Part shown: piece by piece, positions 25,112 to 33,663 of the stretch | Layout: each line of letters begins with the position of its first letter | How positions within the stretch are numbered: position 1 is the first letter of the stretch | From: Nitrospirota bacterium | GTDB lineage: Bacteria; Nitrospirota; Nitrospiria; Nitrospirales; Nitrospiraceae | DNA length: 64,000 nt | Direction of reading: 5' to 3' | NCBI GenBank assembly: GCA_018971525.1 | Contig: JAGXAR010000015.1 | Span: forward strand, 1 to 64,000 | The notes under the pieces: generated by a model | Told to the model about the DNA's origin: nothing | Database searches by the model: none | The model's input: the letters and a program-made list of their open reading frames with translations, nothing else | Position numbers and translations under genes: made by a program

Positions 25112-25124
25112 GCGCCGTAGGCGC
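25112..25124 (+). terminator. Small GC hairpin after the aldolase gene
   Basis: GCGCC-GTA-GGCGC immediately follows the stop. The stem is five pairs, then TGATTGTGTG without a clear T-run. At most a weak terminator. Confidence 0.25.
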
Positions 25125-25174
25125 TGATTGTGTGAAACGTTAATGTAACAAGGGATGAAGCGCAAGGATTACCT

Positions 25175-26692
25175 ATGAAACTCGTTCGTGGTTGGCTGGT
25201 TCCGACTACCTTGCTGGCTGTAGGGATTGTCATCGGGATCGTGGTGGCTTCTGACATGGGTTGGTTGCCGACCGGCACGGCCGGGCCTGAGCCGACTCTC
25301 AATCCCCTTGTCCGTCCCGTTGCCACCGCACCACAGTTGCCAATGGCAGGGGTGAACGGGAAAAACTTTGTGGAGATCGCGAAATCGGTGAAGCCGGCGG
25401 TCGTCAACATCGCCGCGACGCGAAGCGGAAAATCGGGGGAAGGTCCACAAGGTTCGCCATTCGACGATCCATTTTTTCGCAAGTTCTTCGGCGATGAATT
25501 TTTCAAGCGCGACGCGCCCCAGCGAGAGCCAAAGGAGCGTGGCCAGGGGTCCGGGGTCATTGTGGAGGCCAATGGTTTGATCATCACCAATAATCACGTG
25601 GTGAACAAGGCCGACGAGATTCGGGTCTTTTTGTCGGACAAGCGGGAGTTTAAGGGCAAGCTGATTGGAACCGATGCGAAGACGGATATCGCGGTCGTGA
25701 AAATCGAAGCAACGGGGCTCACAACTATTCCCTGGGCCGATTCCGACCAACTGGAGGTCGGGGAGTTTGTGTTAGCCGTGGGGAGTCCGTTCGGGCTCAC
25801 TCAGACGGTGACGATGGGGATCGTCAGTGCAGTCGGACGAGCCAGTATGGGAATTGCCGAATACGAAGATTTCATCCAAACCGATGCGGCGATCAACCCG
25901 GGTAATTCCGGAGGCGCGCTGGTCAATGTGCGTGGCGAATTAGTCGGGATCAATACGGCGATCTTCAGTCAAAGCGGCGGCAACATGGGTATCGGGTTCG
26001 CTGTGCCCAGCAACTTGTCACGCGCCATCATGGACCAGTTGGTCCGGACGGGGAAGGTCGTCCGTGGCTGGCTCGGTGTGGCGATTCAAGATTTGACTTC
26101 TGAGTTGGCCGCGCAGTTCGGGATCACCGACACGAAGGGCGTGCTTGTCAGCGATGTCATGGATGACAGTCCTGCGAAGAAGGCGGGATTTGAGCGTGCG
26201 GATGTCATCATCGAATATGACGGCAAACCGATGGATTCGCCGACGCATTTGCGGAATGCAGTCGCACAGACTCCGATCGGGAAGAAGGTCTCGGTCAAGT
26301 TGATTCGAGATAAGAAGCCCAAGACGCTTGAGGTCACGATTGTGGAGCAGCCGAAATCGTTAGGACAGCCCGGTGCGGAGGAGAGCAGGGAGTCGGCGGT
26401 GCCAACGGGGGTCCTCTCGGATCTTGATGTCCGCGAGTTAAACGAGGAACTGACTGCTCGATACGGATTGAAGGCCGCCGAGCGTGGAGTCGTGGTGGTC
26501 AGGGTCAAGCCCGGAAGTACGGCGGAGGAGATGGGTGTGCGCGAAGGCGATATTATTCTCGAAGTCAATCGCAAGGCGGTGGGCTCCCTCAAGTCCTATG
26601 AACGAGCCGCTTCCGGTCTTGCCAAGGATCAAGCGGTCCTCTTACTCATCAAACGGAAGGGCCAAACGATTTTTCTCACGCTGCGGCCCTAA
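25175..26692 (+). CDS. HtrA/DegP-type periplasmic serine protease
   Basis: A 505-residue S1C protease. An uncleaved or signal helix lies at residues 8-25. The trypsin domain has its triad at His141 (NNHVV), Asp171 (TDIAVVKI) and Ser245 (GNSGGAL). Two PDZ domains follow: about 295-385 (GWLGVAIQDL) and about 405-500 (RGVVVVRVKPGSTAEEMGVREGD). It degrades or refolds damaged envelope proteins. A short FDDPFFRKFFGDEFF loop near 95-110 resembles the LA loop. The PIN-TRAM gene follows after a hairpin. Confidence 0.93.
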   Translation: MKLVRGWLVPTTLLAVGIVIGIVVASDMGWLPTGTAGPEPTLNPLVRPVATAPQLPMAGVNGKNFVEIAKSVKPAVVNIAATRSGKSGEGPQGSPFDDPFFRKFFGDEFFKRDAPQREPKERGQGSGVIVEANGLIITNNHVVNKADEIRVFLSDKREFKGKLIGTDAKTDIAVVKIEATGLTTIPWADSDQLEVGEFVLAVGSPFGLTQTVTMGIVSAVGRASMGIAEYEDFIQTDAAINPGNSGGALVNVRGELVGINTAIFSQSGGNMGIGFAVPSNLSRAIMDQLVRTGKVVRGWLGVAIQDLTSELAAQFGITDTKGVLVSDVMDDSPAKKAGFERADVIIEYDGKPMDSPTHLRNAVAQTPIGKKVSVKLIRDKKPKTLEVTIVEQPKSLGQPGAEESRESAVPTGVLSDLDVRELNEELTARYGLKAAERGVVVVRVKPGSTAEEMGVREGDIILEVNRKAVGSLKSYERAASGLAKDQAVLLLIKRKGQTIFLTLRP

Positions 26693-26704
26693 GGACCGTT
26701 CCAC

Positions 26705-26724
26705 CCTGTCTCGCGAGAGGCAGG
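26705..26724 (+). promoter_or_regulatory. Hairpin with GCGA tetraloop between htrA-like and PIN-TRAM genes
   Basis: CCTGTCTC and GAGGCAGG form eight pairs (one G-U) closed by GCGA, a GNRA tetraloop. It ends 9 bases before the AGGAGGTG ribosome-binding site of the next gene. No T-run follows, so a role in mRNA processing or stability is more likely than termination. Confidence 0.45.
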
Positions 26725-26746
26725 TCATGTGCGAGGAGGTGAAGGT

Positions 26747-27772
26747 ATGGTATCGCGAGCCATATTCGTCCTTCTCAGTGGATTGGCCGGGATGGCCTTG
26801 TTTATCAAGGCCGAACCAGCCAACGCGTCGTTTTGGGTGTATGGGGCCGGCATCGGGGCTGTGACGGCGGGGCTGATCGTCGCCGGGGAGTATGCGTTAC
26901 GCAACCTTTCATTCGGCATTATCGTGGGAGGAACCGGCGGGTTGGCAGTGGGGCTTCTGCTCACCGGGCTGGTCGAATGGGTCGGCGGTGAGATCTTCGA
27001 TGTCCAAACCTTCCTGTTTCATATCGGCGGGCTGGTCTTTCTCCTTGGGCTGCCCTATTTGGGGCTGGTCCTTGGAGCGCGGTTCGGCAAGGAGAGGTTT
27101 CCCAGTTCCGAGCAAAAGTTTTTCGAGCTGTCCGGTTCGACCGTGTGCCCCAAAGTGCTGGATACCAGCGTGATTATCGATGGGCGTGCGGCGGACCTCT
27201 GTGAGACCGGGTTTCTCGAAGGCACGTTTCTCGTGCCGCATTTCATCCTGGATGAACTCCAGCACATCGCCGATTCCTCCGACTCGCTGAAGCGGGCCCG
27301 AGGCCGGCGCGGGCTCGACATCCTGAACAAGATTCAAAAGATGGCGGGCGTCGATGTGCGGATCATCGACGAGGATTTTCCGCATATGAAAGAAGTCGAT
27401 GCGAAGTTGGTAGTGCTGGCAAAAAAGATGAACGCCAAAATTATCACCAATGATTTGAACCTGAATAAGGTCGCTGAGTTACAAGGGGTGCGCGTCCTCA
27501 ACATCAACGACCTCTGCAATGCCCTCCGTCCTGCAGTCCTGCCGGGGGAATCGATCAGGGTGTTTGTGTTGAAGGAAGGGAAGGAAGCCGGACAGGGCGT
27601 GGCCTACTTGGACGACGGCACGATGATCGTCGTCGATAACGCCCGGCGCTCTATCGGACGGAACGTGGATGTCGTCGTGACCAGTGTACTGCAAACCACC
27701 GCAGGGCGGATGATTTTCACCCGTCTCAAGGAAGATACCGAACGAGAGGAGCTGCAAGTCGCGCGTGGCTAG
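26747..27772 (+). CDS. Membrane PIN-TRAM domain protein (YacL type)
   Basis: A 341-residue protein. Four hydrophobic helices occupy 1-120, a PIN-like nuclease domain starts at [12 protein letters not shown] with Asp139, and a C-terminal TRAM-type RNA-binding barrel ([18 protein letters not shown]) follows near 280-340. The PIN acidic residues (DTS, DELQ, DxxL, TNDLNL) are present. B. subtilis YacL is the nearest well-known relative, and it is next to ispD/ispF there too. ATG 26747 has a near-perfect SD (AGGAGGTG), so the in-frame GTG at 26729 is rejected. The RNA target is unknown. Confidence 0.88.
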   Translation: MVSRAIFVLLSGLAGMALFIKAEPANASFWVYGAGIGAVTAGLIVAGEYALRNLSFGIIVGGTGGLAVGLLLTGLVEWVGGEIFDVQTFLFHIGGLVFLLGLPYLGLVLGARFGKERFPSSEQKFFELSGSTVCPKVLDTSVIIDGRAADLCETGFLEGTFLVPHFILDELQHIADSSDSLKRARGRRGLDILNKIQKMAGVDVRIIDEDFPHMKEVDAKLVVLAKKMNAKIITNDLNLNKVAELQGVRVLNINDLCNALRPAVLPGESIRVFVLKEGKEAGQGVAYLDDGTMIVVDNARRSIGRNVDVVVTSVLQTTAGRMIFTRLKEDTEREELQVARG

Positions 27773-27834
27773 GAACCTGACGAGGGATACGATTCTGCCG
27801 CGTCGAGCGATCTGCGGCTCTCTGCTTCGTTCCC

Positions 27835-27891
27835 GGCCTGAAAAGATTTTCAACGTATCGCGCGGAATACGTCTCAAATCTTTTCGAGGCC
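27835..27891 (+). repeat. Long hairpin upstream of ispD
   Basis: Arms 27835-27850 (GGCCTGAAAAGATTTT) and 27876-27891 (AAATCTTTTCGAGGCC) are inverted with a single bulge. The inner pair ACGTAT (27853-27858) and ATACGT (27867-27872) extends the fold. It lies 14 bases before the ispD ATG, close enough to affect ribosome binding. No clear SD is visible between. Confidence 0.55.
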
Positions 27892-27904
27892 TGCGGCCTT
27901 GCAT

Positions 27905-28663
27905 ATGACCACGACTCGCTCGCCTCGCGTCGAACCGGTCCCTCGTCAGGCTCCCCGAGTGGTGGCGCTCGTGCCGGCAGCCGGCCGCGGGCTTCGGATG
28001 GGCGGTTCCGTCCCCAAACAATTTTTGTCGTTGGGAGGTGAGCCGCTCATCATTCAGTCGTTACGGATGTTGCAGGCCGCTCCCGTGGTCGACCAGATCA
28101 TTCTTGCCGTTCCTTCTGCAGACATCGAATATTGTGAGAACGAGATCGTCTCCCGGCATCGATTCACCAAAGTGACGAAGGTGGTGGCTGGTGGTGCAGA
28201 GCGCCAGGATTCGGTGCGGCACGCGCTCGCTCAGGTTCCCCCGGATATAGACATCGTCCTCATCCACGACGCCGTACGGCCATTTATAACGCAACGGATG
28301 ATCGAGGAGGTTGTAGCTGCGGCGAGGACAGAGGGAGCGGCGATCATCGCGCTTCCAATGCGGGATACCGTGAAGCAGGTACGGCCGGATGGAATGATTG
28401 AGCGAACGGTCGATCGCACAGCCTTGTGGCTCGCTCAAACTCCGCAGGCCTTTCGTCGGGACTGGATCGAAAGCGCTCACAAGAAAGCGCAAGCCGAAGG
28501 GGTGCGGGCCACTGATGACGCATTCTTGGTGGAATGGCTGGGCTATTCGGTGGCGGTGGTTGAGGGAAGCGGGGAAAATATCAAAGTGACGAGGCCTGAA
28601 GACCTGGTGATCGGCGAGGCTATTCTGGCTTCGCGAATGAAGGGAAGCGGGACGGGCGAGTAA
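27905..28663 (+). CDS. ispD: 2-C-methyl-D-erythritol 4-phosphate cytidylyltransferase
   Basis: A 252-residue IspD. VALVPAAGRGLRMGGSVPKQF near 20-40 is the CTP-binding loop with conserved Arg and Lys. LIHDAVRPF and the AQTPQAFR segment match the family. It makes CDP-ME in the MEP isoprenoid pathway. An extension of about 18 residues precedes the domain. ATG 27905 is chosen over TTG 27899. The PIN-TRAM/ispD/ispF/cysE order parallels the Bacillus yacL-ispD-ispF-...-cysE region. Confidence 0.93.
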   Translation: MTTTRSPRVEPVPRQAPRVVALVPAAGRGLRMGGSVPKQFLSLGGEPLIIQSLRMLQAAPVVDQIILAVPSADIEYCENEIVSRHRFTKVTKVVAGGAERQDSVRHALAQVPPDIDIVLIHDAVRPFITQRMIEEVVAAARTEGAAIIALPMRDTVKQVRPDGMIERTVDRTALWLAQTPQAFRRDWIESAHKKAQAEGVRATDDAFLVEWLGYSVAVVEGSGENIKVTRPEDLVIGEAILASRMKGSGTGE

Positions 28664-28789
28664 GTGACAAGGTTGTCCGTTGTCTTCGTATGGAAGTCGA
28701 TAGGGCAGGGTTCCGGCCTGTCTCGCATGTCGCGCCGGTCCCGCAACTCCCGCGGGCAGGTGGTGCCTGGCGGAGCATAAGGAGCGCCT

Positions 28790-29278
28790 ATGACGATGCG
28801 AGTGGGCTGCGGCTACGACATCCATCCGTTGGGACCGGGACGAAAGCTGATTCTCGGCGGGATCGAGGTGCCGCACAGCAAGGGTTTGTTGGGACATTCC
28901 GATTCCGATGCCTTGGTTCATGCCCTCTGCGATGCGCTGCTCGGAGCGATGGGTGAAGGGGATTTGGGCCGACACTATCCCAGCTCCGATCAGCGGTTCA
29001 AAGATATTTCGAGCCTGAAGCTGTTAGAGGACGTGGTCGGGAAGATGCGGGGGAAGGGCTATCGCATCGTGAACGTCGACACAGTCATTATCGCGCAAGC
29101 CCCCCGGCTCAGTTCGTACTTGGCATCCATGCAAAAGCAGATGGCGCAGGTGCTCGGGGTAGAGATGGACCTTGTTAACGTGAAGGTGAAGAGCGGAGAG
29201 GGAATCGGCATGATCGGTCGGGAGGAAGGTATCGCCGCGCAGGCCGTCTGTTTGATCGAACGGCCCTCGACAGCGTAA
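28790..29278 (+). CDS. ispF: 2-C-methyl-D-erythritol 2,4-cyclodiphosphate synthase
   Basis: A 162-residue trimeric-enzyme subunit. GCGYDIHPLG supplies the Zn-binding Asp and His, GHSDSDALVHALCDALLGA is the signature, and GEGIGMIGREEGIAAQAV closes the protein. It cyclises CDP-ME-2-phosphate, two steps after IspD. AAGGAG is six bases before ATG 28790; a second in-frame ATG at 28796 is less well placed. The 126-base gap after ispD shows no other gene. Confidence 0.95.
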   Translation: MTMRVGCGYDIHPLGPGRKLILGGIEVPHSKGLLGHSDSDALVHALCDALLGAMGEGDLGRHYPSSDQRFKDISSLKLLEDVVGKMRGKGYRIVNVDTVIIAQAPRLSSYLASMQKQMAQVLGVEMDLVNVKVKSGEGIGMIGREEGIAAQAVCLIERPSTA

Positions 29279-29290
29279 AATAATCACACT

Positions 29291-29944
29291 ATGCTCCTGA
29301 AAACCATTCGAGAAGATCTCCGGGCCGTGTTTGACCGAGATCCAGCGGCAACCAGCTGGCTTGAAGTCGTACTTACCTATGCCGGCTTTCATGCCTTGCT
29401 GGCCTACCGCGTGTCGCATTGGCTCAAGGCTCGGCGCGTCCCGTTCCTTCCCCGCGCAATTTCTCAGGTCGCCCGTTGGCTGACGGGGATCGAAATCCAT
29501 CCATCGGCTAAGATCGGCACAGGGTTCTTCATCGACCATGGGATGGGTGTGGTTATCGGCGAGACTGCGGAGATCGGGAACTATGTCACGCTGTTTCAGG
29601 GTGTCACGCTCGGCGGAACGGGCAAGGAGCGCGGCAAACGACACCCGACGTTGGGGAATCATGTCGTGGTCGGGGCCGGGGCCAAGATTCTCGGCGGGAT
29701 TACAATTGGCGATAATGTGAAGATTGGCGCCAATTCGGTTGTGCTTAAGAATGTCGCAGCCAACTCCACTGTCATTGGAGTACCGGCCCGCGTGATTAAA
29801 ACTCAAGGCGAGCGGCTACCCGATGCCACCATGGACCACATCAACCTGCCGGACCCCATTAGCGACCGGCTATTGGCGCTCGAGCAGGAGTTGATCGAAC
29901 TTCGCAAAAAGGTGGAGAGTCAGGATTCCCCGCGCCTGTTCTAG
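29291..29944 (+). CDS. cysE: Serine O-acetyltransferase
   Basis: A 217-residue CysE. The N-terminal helical part ([19 protein letters not shown]) is followed by the left-handed beta-helix with hexapeptide repeats. [22 protein letters not shown] carries the catalytic His and Asp, and [15 protein letters not shown] the CoA-binding loop. It acetylates serine for cysteine synthesis. It is 12 bases behind ispF. The stop TAG (29942-29944) is the first three bases of repeat copy 2, the same arrangement as manB and repeat copy 1. Confidence 0.94.
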   Translation: MLLKTIREDLRAVFDRDPAATSWLEVVLTYAGFHALLAYRVSHWLKARRVPFLPRAISQVARWLTGIEIHPSAKIGTGFFIDHGMGVVIGETAEIGNYVTLFQGVTLGGTGKERGKRHPTLGNHVVVGAGAKILGGITIGDNVKIGANSVVLKNVAANSTVIGVPARVIKTQGERLPDATMDHINLPDPISDRLLALEQELIELRKKVESQDSPRLF

Positions 29945-30203
29945 CAGAATTCTGAAAAAATTCCCCCTGCATCACTCTCGCGTCGTTCAGACCCTCAACG
30001 TGCAGAAGGAGGTTCTCGGAAGTCGGAATCACTAAAGAGGCTTTTCCGTTCGCCAAGACCCTTGTAAAGGGCGAACGGCTCACATGAAGTGCGCTATGTG
30101 CCTCCTCGGCTCTTCACTCGCTGCGGCCTTGCTTGGGACAAGGCGTATCTCGGCGCGCCAGGGTTTGGCGGTGAGAAGTCTGGTCTTTTTGAGCGTCCTG
30201 CTA
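29942..30203 (+). repeat. Dispersed repeat element, copy 2 (inverted termini)
   Basis: Left end TAGCAGAATTCTGAAAAAA and right end CTTTTTGAGCGTCCTGCTA are imperfect inverted copies. An internal perfect 9-bp hairpin has arms CCGTTCGCC (30046-30054) and GGCGAACGG (30070-30078), and GCCTTG/CAAGGC form another near 30131. The last 45 bases resemble the right end of the copy at 56115-56349. This fills most of the gene-free stretch 29945-30339; no convincing ORF lies in it. Confidence 0.6.
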
Positions 30204-30297
30204 ATCTGAATTCCTCGAAAGGAATGATGGCTTGGCTTCCTCAAGCCCATGAAGGAAAGCGGGTCTCTTTGTGAGATGGCCGGTGCTGAGGAATGAC

Positions 30298-30321
30298 GAC
30301 GCGGTCCAGGTGGACCGCGTC
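30298..30321 (-). terminator. Strong hairpin downstream of the PsiF-type gene
   Basis: GACGCGGTCC and GGACCGCGTC form a perfect 10-bp stem around AGGT, 19 bases past the stop codon of the - strand gene. On that strand it is followed by GTCATTCCTC, with few T residues, so termination may need Rho. Confidence 0.5.
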
Positions 30322-30339
30322 GGATGATGAGGTAACGAG

Positions 30340-30651
30340 TTAGTTAGACAGGCACGTGCTCATGAATTGCTTTCGCTCATCGCCCTTGAGGTTCTTCTCG
30401 CCAGCCTCTTTATTGCAGGATTTCATCTTGTTCTGCTGAGTCCCACCCGCCTTCGCCGACTTTGCGGAGAGACATTCTTTCATAAACGCCTTCCGCTCAT
30501 CGCCCTTCCCTTCACCCAATCCTTTGGCAGTGGCTTCTGCGTTGCACGCCTTCATCTTATTTTGCTGAGCTGGTGCCGCTATGGCAAACGGCGCGATGCA
30601 CAGCCCAGACACAAAGAGGGATACCACCACGATGCTGGCTGTCTTTGTCAT
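30340..30651 (-). CDS. PsiF-repeat secreted protein
   Basis: A 103-residue protein with a signal peptide (TKTASIVVVSLFVSGLCIAPFAIA|AP) and two copies of the PsiF repeat: QQNKMKACNAEATAKGL...GDERKAFMKECLS and QQNKMKSCNKEAGEKNL..GDERKQFMSTCLS. Each repeat carries two Cys that may form a disulfide. E. coli PsiF is phosphate-starvation induced; its function is unknown. AAGGAG lies eight bases before the ATG at 30651, deciding the start over upstream codons. It is predicted periplasmic. Confidence 0.88.
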   Translation of the reverse strand: MTKTASIVVVSLFVSGLCIAPFAIAAPAQQNKMKACNAEATAKGLGEGKGDERKAFMKECLSAKSAKAGGTQQNKMKSCNKEAGEKNLKGDERKQFMSTCLSN

Positions 30652-30878
30652 ATGCATCTCCTTTGGTGTGAGTGGGGGGATAGAAGACGCGCCCACCATA
30701 GCAAATATTCTCAGGCCTGTCTCTATAAAATGTAGGTATCCTCTCTGCTAGGTTTTTTAAGCACTATTGTGAGTCATCTGGAAATCGACGGCTAACAGGT
30801 CTGGGATTACACGGAACGCCTCCGCAGGATAGTCGCGCGAGGCATGCGAGACTGGCAGGAAAGGCGCGGCCGGCTGAA

Positions 30879-31688
30879 TCATGGCTTGGGCGGCGTGCTT
30901 GTCGTGCCAGTCGAGCGCAGGTTAAGCGGGTGGGCTTCTTCAGTATCCTGCTCGTCGTAGTCCACGCGCATGAGATAGAGTCCATGAGGAGGGGCGGTCT
31001 GGCCTGCTGCAGACCGATCCCGAGCCCTCAGGACCTCTGTGAGGCTGTCGGGACTCCGTTTGCCCAGCCCCACTTCGACCACCGTTCCAACCATCGCCCG
31101 GACCATGTGCTTGAGAAACCGGTCGGCGTAGGCCTCTATGAGGATCTGGTCGCCGTGGTGGATGACAGCGAGCCGCTGCAGATGGCAGACGGGATTGGTG
31201 TTGTCCGTGAGGCTTCCTTCGAATGAGGAAAAGTCCTGTGACCCGATCAGCGTCGCTGATGCCTGTTGCATCGCAGCTTCGTTCAGCGGCCTGTAGATGT
31301 GCCAAACGAATGAACGATCGACAGTGGGGCGGGCTGGGCGGTGGAGGATCCGATAGGTGTAGAGCTTCCCCCGTGCATCGTGTTGAGCATGAAAGTGGTC
31401 ATCCATAAGGGCGGAGGAGCGAACGGCAATGTCTTTCGGCAGTACGGCATTGAGGGCCCGCATCCAGCTGGACGCGGGCCAATCCCGCTCCGTACGAAAG
31501 CTTGCCACTTGGCCGAGCGCATGCACGCCGGAATCCGTACGGCCTGCGCCGACGACCGATACCGTAGCCTGGCTGACCTGGTGGATGGCTCGTTCGATGG
31601 CCTCTTGGATCGTGGGGTGGTCGGGCTGGCGCTGCCAACCGGCGTAGCAGGTCCCATCGTATTCCAAGACTAACTTGACCGTATGCAT
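30879..31688 (-). CDS. truA: tRNA pseudouridine(38-40) synthase
   Basis: A 269-residue TruA. LVLEYDGTCYAGWQRQ opens the protein, and GAGRTDSGVHALGQ holds the catalytic Asp52. DFSSFEGS and FLKHMVRAMVGTVVEVGLGK are conserved family segments. It isomerises U38-U40 in the tRNA anticodon arm. I chose ATG at 31688 because it gives the canonical N-terminus; the frame extends upstream without similarity. The C-terminal tail after LMRVDYDEQ is longer than usual and of low complexity. The amidase gene lies 28 bases upstream on the same strand. Confidence 0.94.
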   Translation of the reverse strand: MHTVKLVLEYDGTCYAGWQRQPDHPTIQEAIERAIHQVSQATVSVVGAGRTDSGVHALGQVASFRTERDWPASSWMRALNAVLPKDIAVRSSALMDDHFHAQHDARGKLYTYRILHRPARPTVDRSFVWHIYRPLNEAAMQQASATLIGSQDFSSFEGSLTDNTNPVCHLQRLAVIHHGDQILIEAYADRFLKHMVRAMVGTVVEVGLGKRSPDSLTEVLRARDRSAAGQTAPPHGLYLMRVDYDEQDTEEAHPLNLRSTGTTSTPPKP

Positions 31689-31716
31689 TGACGCGGGGGA
31701 TAGAACGTTAATGACG

Positions 31717-33000
31717 TCATCGTGTGGCAAGTTTGGCAGATGCAAGGAAAGTTTTGACGCCCTCTTCCAACGCTTCCGCCACACGCGCGGTGAAGAGGCC
31801 GGTTCGAAGCAGGTCTTCTTCAGCAGAGTTCGAGATATAGGCAATTTCAGCCAGGATGCTGGGCATGCTGGTGAAGCGAAGCACATAGAAGGGAGCGGTC
31901 TTCACCCCATGGTCTACCAGGGCGTAGTGGCCGTTTAGGTTGGTCACCATCGCCTCCTTGGCGGTCCAGGCGAGTTCGAGGGATTCTTCGATCTTCTTCG
32001 CCGTCAGGAGATCGGCGACGAGATATTCCCATCCCACGCCGGTGCTGTTGAGGGGGGTTCCATTTTCACGGGCCGCTACTTCGAGCGCCCGTTGATCCTT
32101 GGCCTGTCCGAAGTGGTAGATTTCGATCCCCTTCACGGAGCGTTGGGGATGGGAATTCACATGGATCGACACGAAGAGATCCGCCTCCTGCCCATTGGCA
32201 AACTTTGCCCGGTCTTCCAGCTCGACGAATTGGTCCCGTTCACGAGTCATGAGGACGCGGAGTCCCGGCTGCTTGCTCAAGAGGTCGCGCAGTTTCAGCG
32301 CGACCTTCAGCGTAATGTCTTTCTCTTCCGTCCCACGTTGCCCACGTGCCCCGGGATCTTTCCCGCCGTGGCCTGGATCAATCACGATGGTCTTAAATGA
32401 CTTGGCTCGCGGCTGAGCGGGTTGCGGAGGAGTGGGGAGTGGAGGTGTCAGGTCAAATGGTGGTTCAACGGACTGAGTTGTCAGAGGCTCACTGGGAGGG
32501 ATGATATCGATGACAAGCCGAGGAGGATTCGCCAGCGTGAGCAACTTATAGCTTTGAAATGAACCAGTTGGGAGAGAGACCTCGACAGATCGTTCAGTGC
32601 TCTGAGTGATGATAAAGGGCTTGGCAATCCTGCCGGCTGCAAGTTTTGCCTTGGCGGACGGGCCCAAGGTGGCATTGGGAATTTCGATGGTCACCCCCTC
32701 GGCCTGGAGTTGGGGATGTTTGCTGGGGCGGGCCTTCGCGTCGAGATCGAGCACGAGCCTCGTCAACCCCGGCGATCTGGCTGTCCGGAGGTTCTGAATA
32801 GTTGTCAGGCCGAGCGCAGTGGGGGATAAGCGTACAGGGGAGGTGCGAGACCGCTTAGGTTTGGCAGGAGGCTCCTGACGGGCCGCACTCGTTGCAGCAA
32901 ATGCCTGACCGGTGTGAAACGGATTGAGGGCATGGCCAGGGAGGTCGAAAAGTCCGACCAGGAAGGCGAGGATAAGGATGCGCCACAGGGCTGATCGCAT
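31717..33000 (-). CDS. N-acetylmuramoyl-L-alanine amidase (AmiC-type, AMIN + Amidase_3)
   Basis: A 427-residue exported protein: signal peptide at 1-36, an AMIN-like beta domain at about 65-168 (RLVLDLDAKARPS..PPRLVIDI), a Pro-rich linker 171-200 and the zinc amidase domain from 203 (IVIDPGHGGKDPGARG, His211; then VSIHVNSHP and ILAEIAYISN with the catalytic Glu). It cleaves septal peptidoglycan between MurNAc and L-Ala; AMIN targets such enzymes to the septum or glycan. It is transcribed away from the NYN gene from a shared 129-base region. Confidence 0.93.
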   Translation of the reverse strand: MRSALWRILILAFLVGLFDLPGHALNPFHTGQAFAATSAARQEPPAKPKRSRTSPVRLSPTALGLTTIQNLRTARSPGLTRLVLDLDAKARPSKHPQLQAEGVTIEIPNATLGPSAKAKLAAGRIAKPFIITQSTERSVEVSLPTGSFQSYKLLTLANPPRLVIDIIPPSEPLTTQSVEPPFDLTPPLPTPPQPAQPRAKSFKTIVIDPGHGGKDPGARGQRGTEEKDITLKVALKLRDLLSKQPGLRVLMTRERDQFVELEDRAKFANGQEADLFVSIHVNSHPQRSVKGIEIYHFGQAKDQRALEVAARENGTPLNSTGVGWEYLVADLLTAKKIEESLELAWTAKEAMVTNLNGHYALVDHGVKTAPFYVLRFTSMPSILAEIAYISNSAEEDLLRTGLFTARVAEALEEGVKTFLASAKLATR

Positions 33001-33028
33001 GGGTGTTCACTGCGTTGACGGGATAGAG

Positions 33029-33059
33029 AGTATTTCTCAGATGTTCGCGCCGTTGTCAA
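33029..33059 (-). promoter_or_regulatory. Candidate promoter of the AmiC-type gene
   Basis: On the - strand TTGACA (33054-33059) is followed by AATACT (33029-33034) with a 19-base spacer, slightly long. It ends 28 bases before the start at 33000. Confidence 0.4.
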
Positions 33060-33093
33060 GGGGATTGGCTTTTCCAAGGTATGCCGGACCCGA

Positions 33094-33122
33094 TTGACAG
33101 TACGCGTTGTGAGCAGTAGGGT
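33094..33122 (+). promoter_or_regulatory. Candidate promoter of the NYN-domain gene
   Basis: TTGACA (33094-33099), 17 bases, TAGGGT (33117-33122). The predicted transcription start falls at about 33129-33130, on the A of the chosen ATG, and there is no good SD, so a leaderless mRNA is suggested. Confidence 0.45.
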
Positions 33123-33129
33123 CTCGGTC

Positions 33130-33663
33130 ATGGCACTCCACCTGATCGTCGATGGCTACAATCTCTTGGCTCAGACGAGCCGGATCAGTGGCGGGGCGAG
33201 CCTTCATTCAGAAATGGCGCGCGAGGCTTTCTTGCGTGACCTGGCTGCCTATCGTCAACGAAAGTCCCATGCGATCACAGTGGTCTTTGATGGGTGGCAC
33301 CAGGGATGGGGCACGGAACGGCGGGAGTATCGGCTCGGCCTTGAGGTCATCTTCTCTCGGCGGGGAGAAAAAGCCGATCAGGTGATTCAACGTCTGGCTG
33401 CCGAATTCGGTTCCGGCTGCGCGGTGGTAAGTTCCGATCGTGAGATCGTCGATTTTGTAAGGGCGCAGGGAGCCTTTGTAATGAAGGCTCAGGAGTTCGT
33501 CGGGAAATTGCTCGAGCGGCAGAACTCGACCGGCCTCTCGACACACAAAGAACTGGATAGGGGAGAGGATCTCCGACCGAAGCGAGGTCCTGAGAAGCGC
33601 GGGAACCCGCGGAAATTGCCCAAGGCGCTGCGGCAGCGCAGCAGACAGCTCAAGCGATTTTGA
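33130..33663 (+). CDS. NYN domain (YacP-like) putative RNase
   Basis: A 177-residue PIN-like/NYN protein. LIVDGYNLL near 4-12 supplies the first metal Asp, then VVFDGWHQG near 57-65, and SSDREIVDFVRAQGA near 103-117. The C-terminus is Lys/Arg rich (KRGPEKRGNPRKLPKALRQR), suggesting RNA binding. The YacP (DUF901) family includes B. subtilis Rae1, which cleaves mRNA on the ribosome. ATG 33130 is chosen because an upstream TTG at 33094 is the probable -35 box. The gene ends overlapping convergent tatD by 14 bases. Confidence 0.85.
   Translation: MALHLIVDGYNLLAQTSRISGGASLHSEMAREAFLRDLAAYRQRKSHAITVVFDGWHQGWGTERREYRLGLEVIFSRRGEKADQVIQRLAAEFGSGCAVVSSDREIVDFVRAQGAFVMKAQEFVGKLLERQNSTGLSTHKELDRGEDLRPKRGPEKRGNPRKLPKALRQRSRQLKRF

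Noticed and set aside
24676-25590. 304-codon - strand frame across the aldolase and HtrA-type genes
   Set aside because: Same reason: it crosses two well-supported genes and has no domain.
28061-28975. 304-codon - strand frame across ispD and ispF
   Set aside because: It spans two genes with intact catalytic motifs on the + strand and is a reading-frame shadow.
29945-30339. Possible small ORFs in the gap after cysE
   Set aside because: Frames here are short, lack ribosome sites and lie in repeat copy 2 and the hairpin at 30298-30321.
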